A DNA stretch of 64,000 nt from Blattamonas nauphoetae (GCA_033064195.1 JARBJD010000008.1:62001-126000), one strand, 5' to 3'. Positions 13,001-24,473 are shown, counted from the first letter of the stretch. Numbers and translations are program-made. The notes: a model not told the origin generated them from the sequence alone.

Positions 13001-16000
13001 CAGCTGGGATTCGTTCGGATGTTAGAGTCAGAATCACTTCGTCAGAATGTGTTGGGTTCATTTCAGCTTTGATGTTGGTCAGCGTTGAGGCAAGAGGAGT
13101 GTCGACAGAGACACCAGATGAGAGAAGAATGTCTGAGGTGTTGGAGATATTTGTCATGGAAAGGATGGAATACGAAGAATCAAATGCAATCTCATTCAAT
13201 CCTCCAGCTTTCACCCACGACGATTCTCCAGTCGATGCAGATGACATCGTCACCAAGATGGTTTCGGTTCGACCAGTCAGCTTCAGATTCCATTTCGTTC
13301 CAGCAACAAAGTTCTTTCCAGAAACAATCACCTTGAAGTGTTCGTTCGTTGCTGCATTCAGTTCGGTCGACGTCGATGCAACAATCCCTGCTGCAGGAAC
13401 TGTGAATCCCACTCCTGCATTCAAGAACACCTCAGATTGTCCAGAAACTGATTCGATTTCGTAGCTCTTCTCAAATTCAAGTTCTGTCCCACTTTCCAAT
13501 GTTCCCGCTTGGAATGTCGCTGTCAGTTCAGTCTCCGAAACGAATGTGATTGACGTGGATGAGATCTTTTTGTCTCCTCGCTTCACTTCAATTTTCGAAA
13601 TTGACGATGTCAACCCAACTCCAGTCACAACTACACTCACTTCTGTCTTCACTCCATTCAGTTTCGGAGTGATCATCTTTTCAACTCGACCAGGCGAATC
13701 AGGAACTTCGAAAGTCGCGGTCACATCAACAATACAGCTAAATCCAACTATCGATTGCGAGATTATCTTGAATTTCTTCGAATATTCAAGTGTCCCAGTT
13801 TTCGTGTAGATTTCCACACTCGTTTGGCAGGTCGTCTCGGTCGATCCAATCGTTCCTCCAATCGTTCCAGTCAAAGTGATTTCTGAAGCTTCAGTCTTGA
13901 TCTCATTTCCTTCCATCTCTTTCACAACAATCCCGAAATCTTTCTTACCAGGCAGTGCTGCTCCGGACAGAGAAAGCGTCACAAATGTCTTGTTCAACCC
14001 AGTCAGCGTTGGCGTCGCCTCGCTGAGTCGAGGAGGCGCATCTGGCATCGTCAACGTCTGTCCTGTGTGATACACAATCAGCGTCGATGATGAGAGCGTC
14101 TTCACGGTGTACGTCATTCCATACGACAACTCATCTGAAGGATGAATCAACACTGTGTGCGAGGATGTTTTTGGTGCTGACGACAAAGTGAACGAGAACG
14201 GACCAATCGTGATTTCTGGTTTCAGGGAATCTGACGAATCGAAGACAACAAGTGTGAATGAACCTGTTGAAATCGGCGAGACTGTGACATTGACGATTAC
14301 TTCGTTAAGGTTCGATGGATTCAGGTCGGCGTTGATGTCTGTGAGTGCTGGTCCACTCGGTGACAGAGAGATTCCAACACAAACGAGATGTTCCGAATCA
14401 TTCAATTGCTGTGTCATCGATGCCACAGGGTACGATGACCCAAACTGGATCTCATTCAATCCTCCACCTTTCACCCACGACGATTCTCCAGTCGTTGCAG
14501 ATGACATCGTCACCAAGATGGCTTCCGTTCGATCAGTCAGTTTCAGATTCCATTTCGTTCCAGCAACAAAGTTCTTTCCAGAAACAATCACCTTGAAGTG
14601 TTCGTTCGTTGCTGCATTCAGTTCGGTCGACGTCGATGCAACAATCCCTGCTGCAGGAACTGTGAATCCCACTCCTGCATTCAAGAACACCTCAGATTGT
14701 CCAGAAACTGATTCGATTTCGTAGCTCTTCTCAAATTCAAGTTCTGTCCCACTTTCCAATGTTCCCGCTTGGAATGTCGCTGTCAGTTCAGTCTCCGAAA
14801 CGAATGTGATTGATGTGGATGAGATCTTTTGGTCTCCTCGCTTCACTTCAATTTTCGAAATTGACGATGTCAACCCAACTCCAGTCACAACCACACTCAC
14901 TTCTGTCTTCACTCCATTCAGTTTCGGCGTCATCATCTTTTCAACTCGACCAGGTGAAGTAGGAACTTCGAAAGTCGCGGTCACATCAACAATACAGCTA
15001 AATCCAACTATCGATAGCGAGATTATCTTGTATTTCTTTGAATATTCAAGTGTCCCAGTTTTGTTGTAGATTTCCTCACTCACTGAGCATGTCGTCTCGG
15101 TCGATCCAATCGTTCCTCCAATCGTTCCAGTCAGAGGGATTCCTTCTGCTCCTTCCTTTATCTCATTTCCATCCATCTCTTTCACAACAATCCCGAAATC
15201 TTTCTTACCAGGCAGTGCTGCTCCGGACAGAGAAAGCGTCACAAATGTCTTGTTCAACCCAGTCAGTGTTGGTGTCGCTTCGCTGATTCGAGGCGGCGCA
15301 TCTGGCATCGTCAACGTCTGTCCTGTGTGATACACAATCAGCGTCGATGATGAGAGTGTCTTCACGGTGTACGTCTTCCCATACGACAATTCATCTGACG
15401 GATGAATCAACACTGTGCGCGAGGATGTTTTTGGTGTTGACGACGAGGAAGTGAACGAGAACGGACCAATCATGACAGTCTTCAGGGGATCTGACGAATC
15501 GAAGACAACCAGTGTGAATGAACCTTTCGAAATCGGCGAGACTGTGACAGTGACGAGGACTTCGTTGAGGTTCGATGGATTCGGGTCGGCGTTGATGTTG
15601 GTCAGTGTCGGTCCTGTTGGTATTGTGAACGACACGCCAACCATGTTTCCTGCTCGACTTTCTGCAGTGTGGTGCCACCACGTCCAGTCAGGCTCTGTCA
15701 CTCCACCTTCGATGAATTCATTGCTGGTTGATTGAGAGGCACTTCGTTCCACATTAACAATCGAAAATGTCGTTGCTGATGAGAGACCAGAAACACTTGG
15801 ATTGTTGAGGGCGAATGTCACTGTTCCTGCTGTTTTGTTGAAAGACAAGTTCTCCGCCACAATTTCACTTCCATCTGCATCTTCGAGTGTCACATCGTAT
15901 TTCCTACTTGTTCCTGTGAACACTCCCTCAAATGACAGTGTTACCTCAAATCCATCTTCATCTTCATTCTCTCGGATCGTCTGGCCGACAGAGATGATCG

Positions 16001-16094
16001 ATGGACCAATCAAGTCAGGGAAGACCTTCCCAGCATACGCGCCCCGACTATGGAAGGGGATAGATGTTGAGAAGCAGTCGTAGAACTCGTTGTA
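10056..16094 (-). pseudogene. Surface protein gene B, C-terminal piece (Ig-like modules, second beta-helix, TM, kinase-like tail)
   Basis: This is the larger part of gene B, split from its N-terminal piece by pogo copy 2. The piece opens with NEFYDCFSTSIPFHSRGAYAG, which matches the uninterrupted gene A. It then has about ten Ig-like modules, including a 1260-bp tandem duplication, and a second beta-helix introduced by the KFCGAVDRPCSS motif. A transmembrane segment (WLIPVIVCSALLLLAIVIVV, about nucleotides 10980-11050) precedes a basic stop-transfer RRRK. The cytosolic tail has DTLYNRIHKG, then kinase C-lobe-like motifs: ISPHWILLN where HRDLKPxN would be, RWRAPEQ for the APE motif, FRLGLILWEIETG for subdomain IX, and GCLQIDADQRLTLQQ for the terminal arginine region. 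No glycine loop, VAIK lysine or DFG is seen, so an inactive or scaffold kinase fold is likely. Removing the transposon and one TA gives a continuous frame of about 2573 residues. Confidence 0.87.
13186..15615 (-). repeat. Tandem duplication inside gene B, 1260-bp period
   Basis: Sequence at about 13186-14355 recurs at 14446-15615, shifted by exactly 1260 bp (420 codons). For example, ACAAATGTCTTGTTCAACCC lies at 13981 and at 15241. Each unit encodes several Ig-like modules. Most of the unit is nearly identical, while the linker at 14356-14445 differs, which points to recent unequal crossing-over or gene conversion. The same modules occur in gene A. Confidence 0.88.
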
Positions 16095-18248
16095 CCGTCG
16101 TTGAACAAGCCGTCCAGTTGGACAACCCGTCCACATTTGGTATGAAGTCAAACTTTCGTCTCATTTTTCTCTTCATATACTTCTCTTTTCCCATATTTCC
16201 ATTTCATTACTGTTTCATTCACTTATTTCAACAAATTTTTTGGTGAATTGAATTTTTTAATCTCTTCTTGATCTTGTTCTCATTGATCTCCCCTATATTT
16301 TGCTTGTCCCGTTTCTCGTCATCCAGTGATCACGATACCCTATCATCCGCACATTCATGGTATTTCGTGACATATTCGACTTCTTGTTTCTCCATCTCCT
16401 TCAATCATTTCTCCTCTTTCAGAATAAGACAACGAAACAACGTTCAGCTGATTGGTGGAGGAATCTCCGTGAAGTGGAGAGTCTTCTGAAGAAAAAGAAG
16501 ATCAAATCTGAAGACAAGCTCCTATATCTTCTCAAACTCGAAAAAGTGATGAAAATCCGTGGCGGGATCATACAAACCATCACGGGAATCCACAGCCGTT
16601 CGCTCTCGAGGGCAAGAAGAGCATTTCGTGAAGGCCGAGCTATCCGACAATCAGGACGGCAATCGAAAGTCCCTCCAAGGGAGATGAATCTGTTAGTCGG
16701 ATGGATGAAGCAAAAAGTTCAACAAAAAACTCCGATCACTAGATCACAAGTCCAAACACGAGTATGGTCTTTTCTTTTTTAATTTTCCAGATTCAGAAGA
16801 TCATGCGCACTTCACCTAGCGCTACTGCACGGGAAACCACACTGGATAGATCATGGGCCTGGACTTTTTGCGACTCCAACCCCGATCTCATTTTCTCCAA
16901 ACCAATAAGGATGGATCTCTCAAAAATTCAATCAGCGAACGCTGAGAATATGAACACTTGGATTTCCCTTTTGAAAGACGTTGTCACAGAATACCAAGTC
17001 CAACAGGAGCTAATTTTTAACTACGATGAGACTGGCTTCTCAATGACGGAAAGAAAAGCTCAAACTGTCATTCATCAAGCTGGGACCCCACCACCCGTTC
17101 AAATTCAGACTCAAAAGATCCCCAACTTCACTCTAGCAAGCACGATTTGCGCAGATGGAACCACTCTTCCGCATTGTCTAGTGTATCCTCTCGCCAAAGA
17201 ACCAAGTGAGTTTCACTCACTTCACAAGTTTGATATTGTTCCTCATTGTTTTTCCAATGGATATGTGAATGGGACCATATTCTCGACCATCCTACAGGAA
17301 ACCATCATCCCTGCCATCAACAAAAAAAGAATGGCTCCTCATCTCGCTGGAAAGACCGCACTCCTTCTCCTCGACAACTGTGCATCGCACTTTTCGTCTA
17401 ATCTTTCCAAAACTGCAATAGAAAACAATATCATGATATTAACGCTTCCCCCCAACACAACAAATCTGACCCAACCATTGGACGACAAAGTCTTCCAAAG
17501 CCTCAAAAACATGTACCAACGATTCTACACACCTCCATGCCCGTTCACTCAACAAGCTCATCGAGAAGCAATCGCTTATGCTTTGCCGCGCGCCGTCGAG
17601 AAGGCCTTCTCGATCAGCACGATCGAGTTGGCCTTTCAGAGATGTGGAATCTCTGATTTAAATTCGCAGCCACTCATCGATCGTATTCCTTTTGAGGCTG
17701 ACGAAAAATCACAATCAATACAGACAAACCTGTCAAATATTGATGATGAATCTTTTGTGGCTGTAGAAAAAGTGGTGAGACCTGGAATTCTTCTGAGTAC
17801 AAAAGAGATGATTGAGAAAATGATGAAGAAGGAGGCAATTCAAAAAGAAAAAGAAGAAAGGAAGAAAGCAAGACAGTTCAAACCAAAGAAGATCATCCTC
17901 CGGAAGTCCACTGTCAAACAGAGAGAAAAGAGAAAGCCAAAACGGAAACATGACGAGAAACGAAAAGCGCAACCTGCAATGAAACTGTCAACAAAGAAGT
18001 CAGAGATCCAGACTCGTTCTATGAAGCAGTTGACTGAGAAAAGACTTGAGGGGAGATCAATGAGAACAAGATCAAGAAGAGATTAAAAAATTCAATTCAC
18101 CAAAAAATTTGTTGAAATAAGTGAATGAAACAGTAATGAAATGGAAATATGGGAAAAGAGAAGTATATGAAGAGAAAAATGAGACGAAAGTTTGACTTCA
18201 TACCAAATGTGGACGGGTTGTCCAACTGGACGGCTTGTTCAACGACGG
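16095..18248 (+). mobile_element. pogo-type DNA transposon, copy 2, inserted in gene B
   Basis: The element is 2154 bp, flanked by TA at 16093-16094 and 18249-18250. The 200-bp inverted repeats at 16095-16294 and 18049-18248 match each other. It sits in gene B at a SY dipeptide codon pair: host sequence joins as GAC ATG TCA TAC AAC GAG once the element and one TA are removed. Because copy 2 keeps matching repeats and the family-typical CGI motif in its transposase, it may be closer to the source than copy 1. Confidence 0.94.
16357..18086 (+). CDS. pogo-family DDE transposase, copy 2, spliced
   Basis: Same architecture as the product of copy 1: a basic DNA-binding N-terminus, a 29-bp intron at 16762-16790 joining two frames in phase 0, and a DDD catalytic core (YDETGF, LDNCASH, QPLDDK). 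It looks complete and intact, about 566 residues after splicing. It differs from copy 1 at RCGISD, which is the more usual sequence for the family. It runs opposite to the host gene it interrupts. Confidence 0.9.
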
Positions 18249-19933
18249 TATGACATGTCTGTGTCAAAATAGAAGCAAAAATCAGAAATAGGCCAGGTAT
18301 CTGCGACATCGCTGCATTTGTTGTCGAAGAAAAGGACATCCGTCAGTATCATCTTGCCCGTCGGTAGATCTTGAAGGAATTCGATCCCTCCGACGGTTGA
18401 TCCTGTGTTCCTCGAGAGTGTGCAGTTGTCGAAGCGACAGTCGCCCTTAATCGACACGCGAACTGAACTCCATTTCTGGGTCGCTGATCCAGTTCGATTT
18501 TGTGACTCTGTGAACGTGCACTGCGCGACTGTCACAGGATTGAAATGCTGAATGCTGAGATGACCACCAAACCCAGCCGTGTTGTTCGTGAACTGGCAGT
18601 TGAAGACAGTGGCTGAGTAAACGTTGGCAGCAGTGGAAGTTGAGAAGTGGGAGAGGAACACGGCTCCTCCGTGGGCATGACTGTACGATGTGTGGCATCG
18701 CGTGAACGAGCAGGCCTTGATGACAACATCTGCTCGGTACTGGTTCAAGAAGATTGCGGCGCCATCACCACTGCCAGGGGCATTAAGATCGGCAAATTGG
18801 CAGGAATAGAACCACACGGGATTGGACACTGTTGTATTTGTCTGTGCTTGGCTCTTATGGATCCGTGTAGTTCCCGAGGTGAATTCGTCGATAGTCTGGC
18901 CTTGTTCTGGTGTTGGTTCAGTGATTCTGCTGGGAGCATCGTTGGTTACGCAGGAAGTGAACGAACAGTTCGACAGCAGAGACGATCCTGACCAATCCAA
19001 CCGCATCCCGCTTGTCCCGCAAAGATGATTCGTCGATTCCGACACTGACACCCCAATCAGCCGCTGCGTCACAAACGAACACGAATGAGGGAAGGTCGAA
19101 GGAAGGCGAGTGCTCGTCGTGTTTGTCAGCGAAGACGACGACAGAGACACAGAGCATCCAACAACTCCAGTCAGACCATTCCCAAAACAAGTCCCGAAAT
19201 CGAATAGCGGGCCCGTTCCAATCACCAAATGCTTCGATTTCAGCTTCAAACCACTTCCCACTATCGAAAGTGATCCAACTCCAAAAGCGTCGGCATGTCC
19301 TTCTTCATTCGATCTCATTTGCGATGAACACGACGACGATCGTGGGCCACTCACCAGAGGCAGCAGAGACGACGATTCGGATGAAGAGCGATGGCTGCAC
19401 GAGATAAGCGACACGGACACCGACGATTCCATCCCCGAATCCCCAATCACAAATGGGGATGTGTTAGCATTTGACGTGATTTCACTCCGAAAAACCACAA
19501 ATGTCGACGAGCGGATCAAACTCACGGCTGTGTCCGGCGTGTTCGCAAATAATTGCAGATTGTCAAGTCGGCATGTGCTGTTCCAAACATCAAACATCAC
19601 AGAAAGTCCCTTTCTTGAGCGATCGTCATCGTTGTCTGGATGTTGAAATTTGTGTTCTTCGAAGAGATTGTGGATACTATTTCGGTGAGAGATCGTCGAG
19701 GACAATCCTGAGAGATCCACATTTCGAGAGTGGATAGGGACTTCTTGTGCATGATAGATGCCAATTGGGATTATGATAGTTGAAGCTGTTGAGAATGATG
19801 GATTGTTTTGAAGCTTTGAGCGACCTTCCAAGAAAGCTGCAAAATCCTGTGAAACATCAACGTGAGGGTGGACTGTTGATGAAGATAAAATCGATATCCA
19901 CGTCAGGATAAGAAGAATGAAATGAAATGTCAT
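18249..19933 (-). pseudogene. Surface protein gene B, N-terminal piece (signal peptide and first beta-helix)
   Basis: The piece starts at 19933 with a signal peptide (MTFHFILLILTWISILSSS) and shares the HVDVSQDFAAFLEGRSKLQ block with gene A. The rest, about 560 codons, is a right-handed beta-helix rich in Ser, Thr, Asn and Cys, with GTGPLFDFGTCFGNG as in gene A, and ends at FDTDMSY where the pogo element sits. No stop or frameshift lies inside the piece. It should be secreted or placed on the cell surface. Confidence 0.88.
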
Positions 19934-20025
19934 TTTTCTTTGATATCAAATAATGGCTTGATCCGAAAGTTCGTTCCATCTCATCCGAAATAGGACTCTA
20001 ATTCAGATGAGAACTCGATCTCGTT
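19934..20025. promoter_or_regulatory. Divergent intergenic region between gene B and the 20026 gene
   Basis: Only 92 bp separate the two oppositely oriented start codons, so any promoters for both must lie here or overlap the genes. No specific motif is recognised. Confidence 0.35.
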
Positions 20026-21000
20026 ATGACTCTTCCATCCATGCCTGGTTCTGAATCAGATATGTTGTTCACAGAAAGGACTGACACGTTCGTCAGAAAA
20101 CGACACACGCAATCACCAAAAACCACAAAACAGCGATTATATCCCCTCTACACGAATAGTGATGGCCTCTCTGCCGGTTCTTTCGGTCCTTTCAGCACTC
20201 GTGGGCCGAACAACGCGTCAGAACAGAATTCGTCAAGACTCCTTCGCGGCCCTCTTCTGGACTCCTCGTTTGGGGTGTCCATCCCATCAAGCAGAACTGC
20301 AGACCAGGAATTCTCAAAGACATTTCCACCGCCAGCACCACAATCGGAGAGAAGACACGGCCAGCTGTATTCGTGTCGACAGCACTACGGAATCAAGAAG
20401 GAGGCGCCGAAACAGTTCACAGTGCGGATCGAGAAGGGACCGAACACGAAATTGGAGGAGTTTGTTGTGGTTTCACAAAGGGGTTTGCCAAATGCGGCCG
20501 ATCAAACGAACGCTATCTCAAAGAATGAGAACGCCGAAAATCAGACATCAACGAACACCCAAAAGCTGCCAGACGATCATGTAACAGCAGAATCGACGGA
20601 ACCAACGATCAGCATCACACATGTGGAGTGGAAGGAGAAGTTTGGGGCAAAAGGGGATAATTCGGATGTGCGGGAGAAGCAAACGACAATCCTGCGCTGT
20701 CTGGCGATGAGTGAGCACGATGCCACACACACGGTGCGTCGGCTGCACGAACAAGTGGAAGAGGAGAGCAGGATCAACCCACCTCCGCCCAAACAGGCCG
20801 ATTTCTCCGATCGACAAGAATCGGGCGAAAGCTACAAACACCCCTTTGCGGCAGAGGAACAGCGGCCTCTCTCGACGAAGAGGAAGAATTTGTGGTGGAT
20901 GACGCGAGGGACGCCGCGAGACGGAATGAAAGGAAACGGGGCCGAGGAGAGGATGGGGGAGGAGGAGGTGAGGGAGGATGCGGTGGATGGGATGGGGTAA
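20026..21000 (+). CDS. Hypothetical protein, possibly spliced at its 3' end
   Basis: I do not recognise this 324-residue protein. It is hydrophilic and low-complexity in parts, with many Ser, Thr, Pro, Asn and charged residues. It has no signal peptide or membrane segment. A more conserved-looking stretch lies near residues 115-155 (LYSCRQHYGIKKEAPKQ). The end is suspect: the stop TAA lies inside GGGGTAAGTG, a good 5' splice site, so the gene may continue into a downstream exon; I could not find a convincing acceptor. It is transcribed away from gene B across a 92-bp gap. A cytoplasmic or cytoskeletal role is possible but nothing in the sequence shows it. Confidence 0.6.
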   Translation: MTLPSMPGSESDMLFTERTDTFVRKRHTQSPKTTKQRLYPLYTNSDGLSAGSFGPFSTRGPNNASEQNSSRLLRGPLLDSSFGVSIPSSRTADQEFSKTFPPPAPQSERRHGQLYSCRQHYGIKKEAPKQFTVRIEKGPNTKLEEFVVVSQRGLPNAADQTNAISKNENAENQTSTNTQKLPDDHVTAESTEPTISITHVEWKEKFGAKGDNSDVREKQTTILRCLAMSEHDATHTVRRLHEQVEEESRINPPPPKQADFSDRQESGESYKHPFAAEEQRPLSTKRKNLWWMTRGTPRDGMKGNGAEERMGEEEVREDAVDGMG

Positions 21001-21629
21001 GTGTTGGTTTTGGGATATTTGTTGATTTGGACTTCTTTTAATCTCGTTTCGACGTTCTTGATTTCTTGGGCTGATTTTGGATGAAATTGGAGGTTTCTTT
21101 CTTCACAATGTTGGGAATCGGTGCTTCCACAATTCGGAGGACATGAATTTAATTGGTTCAAATCGAATTGACCATCCCTAATTCAGAACCACGCCTTTCA
21201 CTTCTCACTGTTTTTTCACCGTATTCCATAATCATACAAGATTTATGATCTCTCGAACAACTGTAGATGATTTCGAAATTGCACAAACACGGCACAAATA
21301 ATCAAAAAATAAAGCAACAACGAATTACCACATGGTCGGAAAACTTGACATCCATTATCGATACGTTATCAATTTTCTTCCATCGCATTTGTCCCTCACA
21401 ATGAATTGTGGGCGAAGACCGAAATGTGGGAGTGATTAGGGGTCCGATAGCCTGGCAGTTGTTGTGAAAACGACGATGCCAGAAGATGAGGAGAGTGCTC
21501 CCTGGTCAATGACAAACGAGGATTGCCTGTTCAATAATGCAAATCATCAGATCAAAACACGTTGCGGGAGGGAGATTGTGAAGTCCAGAGAGATGAGTGA
21601 GCAAGAAATGTGGTTGCGACATCGGATGC
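21001..21629. other. Intergenic region, nothing recognised
   Basis: No gene, repeat or RNA is supported. It lies between the 3' end of the 20026 gene and the 3' end of the minus-strand helical-repeat gene. Confidence 0.4.
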
Positions 21630-22667
21630 TCATTGGATGATCAGATTCGCACCCAGAAATCGAGTGAATGCCTCACACTCTGCCACAACTGATGCCCCAA
21701 AATTGCCGTGCATATCGTTCCGCATCATCTGTTCGAGCGTGTCTGCCATCCCCTCCCGAATCAGAGCGTTGATCATTCGTTTCCCACATTGGACCACTTC
21801 TGCGCCGTCTTTCTGCCATTCTCTGAGCGATGGCGCGCAGATGATGAGAAGAAGCCACGATGAGTGACTTTCATCGACAAACGAGAGAAAACTCAGAACC
21901 GTCGTCACAACTGGAGAAGAGAGGACAAACTCCAATGTTGGGCGATGATACGGACTGATTTGAAGGAGTCTGCTGAACAGAGCCACGTATCCCCTCGGAA
22001 AAGACGCAGCTTCGAGGAGATAGCGATTCCGGCAGAGAAAGGCAAGGTATGGGGAAGACGGATGGATGACTTTGCGAAAAACGAGCTCACGATGATTGTG
22101 TTGATCAGAGGGTTCAGTGATTGCGAGTGTTTGGATGGCGTAAGCTTCGGCCATGCGGACTAATTCATGCAGTATCATGAACAGATATCGGTTCAAATCT
22201 GCATTTCCCGAAAATGGGAGAGTGTGCGGTTGAAGAATCGCGGATATTTTGGAGATTAGACCTGTTTTCAGGAGATTCAATCGTTGCTTGAAGTTCGCAC
22301 GGGAGACCGAACCACTCACAAATGACAGAGTTGCAACAACGATTTTCGAGTGTGGAGATGACAAGAGGACGCAAACACTGTCAGACAAATCAGACAGTGT
22401 TTCATCAGTGGTTTGAATGTGTATTGCGTTCAGATTATGAAGAAAATTGACGGCCTTGTCTTGAAGAGCATCGTCAAAGTCAACATGATCCCGTACGAGC
22501 GAAACGAGAGATCCGTAAAGAGCGGACCTGTCTTCGAATGGTTGATTCAAAGTTGAGTCGTGATTCAGGAAAAGATCACGCATTGTGTTGAGAGTTGAAT
22601 GTGATTCCAGTGAAGTTTGGACAGAGACATGAGTGGTCAGGTTCAAAGGATCGGTTTCACTGTCCAT
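21630..22667 (-). CDS. Helical-repeat (ARM-like) protein, paralogue 1
   Basis: The product is 345 residues, mostly alpha-helical by composition, with leucine-rich amphipathic stretches such as RSALYGSLVSLVRDHVDFDD, DSVCVLLSSPHSKIVVATLS and PTLEFVLSSPVVTTVLSFLS. It is clearly paralogous to the 24474-25550 product: shared elements include SLVSLVR, VCxLLSSP, RELxxxxVIxPSSPY, PTLEFVLxSP and a C-terminal EQMM...LGAN. The pattern suggests an ARM/HEAT-type solenoid for protein binding. I recall large families like this in oxymonads, but cannot check it here. A DDE transposon begins 18 bp upstream of the ATG, so the native promoter has probably been displaced. The function is unknown. Confidence 0.78.
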   Translation of the reverse strand: MDSETDPLNLTTHVSVQTSLESHSTLNTMRDLFLNHDSTLNQPFEDRSALYGSLVSLVRDHVDFDDALQDKAVNFLHNLNAIHIQTTDETLSDLSDSVCVLLSSPHSKIVVATLSFVSGSVSRANFKQRLNLLKTGLISKISAILQPHTLPFSGNADLNRYLFMILHELVRMAEAYAIQTLAITEPSDQHNHRELVFRKVIHPSSPYLAFLCRNRYLLEAASFPRGYVALFSRLLQISPYHRPTLEFVLSSPVVTTVLSFLSFVDESHSSWLLLIICAPSLREWQKDGAEVVQCGKRMINALIREGMADTLEQMMRNDMHGNFGASVVAECEAFTRFLGANLIIQ

Positions 22668-22684
22668 TGAGATAGTCCCTAAAA

Positions 22685-24286
22685 AATTGGGGGTTTTTAA
22701 AAAATGGGGGGTAGAACCGAGATGGACCCATTTGAAAAAAAATTGAAACCGTTGAATGAGAAAAGTGAATTGAGAAACAAAAAGAGTGTCACGTTATTCG
22801 CCTTCATCGCTCGAGTCATCTGCACCATCATCATTTGGGTCTATGGGAATATCTGGATTGGGAGGAGCGTTGAATCTTCTCAGAAGATCTGGATCACTAA
22901 TGAACCAGAGACCTTCTCTGGAATGGTCTCGTCGCGCGGGTGCTGGATTAAGCCTTCTGGGGAGTTCGGCATCTGTCAGTTTTGCTGCAACAGGCTGGAT
23001 AGTCGGTGGATTGAGGCCTGTGTCGCGGAAAGAGGCTTTGACTATTTTTGGGCTTAATCCGTCTGAGAGAGCCTGGTCGAAAGCCTCTATGAAGGCTGTG
23101 CGTTTCTGTGATGCATCAGCAAGTGCTTGGGGACGGATGGAGCTCAGTAGGCCTTGTTTGATGGTGGCCGTGACATACTGATCGACTGGCTGCAGCATGT
23201 GTGTAGTATGTGAAGGGAGGATTGCGATGTCTATGCTATTTCGTTGACAAAGCAGTTGAACCGACGCCACATAATGAGAGCGAAGGCCGTCCATAATGAG
23301 GAGGATCCGAGAGTTTTCTTGGTTGATGTTTTGTCTTCGTTGAAGCATATATGGAAGGATATACATTTGAAAGATTGTTGGGAATAATGTATTGGTCATC
23401 CTAGTTTGAGGATTTGAAATGATTATAAGGTTTGATCCTCTGAAAGGAGCATATTCCACTGGAAGCTGTTGAAAAGGAACCAAGAGGATGGTTGGCAAAA
23501 ATTTGCCGTCGGCGGCGATAGTGAGGATGAAAGTAGTTTTGCTTGGGAGGGGTATTTGGGGGACAATAGGCCGTGGGTCGTCTGGTTCAACTGCTACCAG
23601 AACATTATGGTTGGGGGCAGAATTGGCAAAAGACTCATCTAAATTAAAAACAAGTGAATTGGGATACATGTACAATTGTCGCAATCGAAGGTAATGATCG
23701 AACCACGGTCTTATAATCTGTGCGGATGTTTGGCGAAAACGCTCATGAGGGAATTGTTCGCTCTTTTTTAGGCTGATTTCGTTCCTTCCGTTTACGAAAG
23801 AATATCCGAAGGTTGATGAGAGGGAAGGGTGAGTGGCTGTAACAGGACGTTGCCTGATTTGATCTTCGCACTATATCAAAAAAAGATAGAGAAAAAAGAG
23901 AGTATACCAAAGATCTGATGGATTGAGCCGAATGAAATATTCGCTGGCCTCGATCTCTCAAGATATCCTGTACGACTGCTTCCTGCTCCACATCGGATAA
24001 TATCGGAGGGCGTCCGACGATTCCGCAACGTCTGTTTGCTTTGATATTCTTCACTGCTCGCTCAAGAACGTGTTTCCCGATGTTGCCCACGCGACCAACT
24101 CTCGCAAAAGGAATGCCATGATCAAACGCAATTCGAGCGAAACGCTCCCCACGATGTTGTATGTTGCGGTACTCCTCCGTCCCCGCGAGACGGAGGATTT
24201 CTGCATCGGAGATGCGACTTATTTTTGGCATGAAAATGATGGGGCGTATGGGGGATTTACCCCCCATTTTTTAAAAACCCCCAATT
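22685..24286 (-). mobile_element. Second DDE (Tc1-mariner/pogo superfamily) DNA transposon
   Basis: The element is 1602 bp, bounded by matching inverted repeats AATTGGGGGTTTTTAAAAAA at 22685 and its complement ending at 24286; the repeats extend to about 28 bp. No clean target duplication is visible (left flank CCCTAAAA, right flank GATCAAGG). It carries one transposase on the minus strand and lies between the two helical-repeat paralogues. Confidence 0.85.
22794..24267 (-). CDS. DDE transposase of the second transposon, spliced
   Basis: Exon 1 (24267-23908) encodes the DNA-binding part, including a helix-turn-helix-like region (IGKHVLERAVKNIKANRRCG) followed by GRPPILSDVEQEAVVQDIL. Exon 2 (23870-22794) encodes the catalytic core. 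They join in phase 0 across a 37-bp intron at 23871-23907 with GTATAC and ATATAG ends. The catalytic residues are visible in VFNLDESFA, LLIMDGLRSHYV and MLQPVDQYV, with 35 residues between the second and third aspartates. An acidic tail (DPNDDGADDSSDEGE) closes the protein. The first methionine may be the one at MPKISRISDAE, about 12 residues in. With no stop in either exon the gene looks intact. Confidence 0.84.
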
Positions 24287-24473
24287 GATCAAGGACTAGA
24301 TGTGTTTCGAGCATCCCATTATAAACCATTCAAGAAAGACACACCAGCTGGGACGACATAGTGAACTGAAAACTGACAAAAAATGAGATCGCTGAAGGGA
24401 GTAGTGGAAGGGAATGTGTAGAGTGAGAGAGAAGCCCGTGTGACTTTTCATCGCAAGGCGTCCCGAACAGAGA

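Noticed and set aside
12880-15735. Long plus-strand frames opposite gene B (for example 194 and 189 residues)
   Set aside because: They mirror the tandem Ig-like modules of the minus-strand gene and repeat with the same 1260-bp period.
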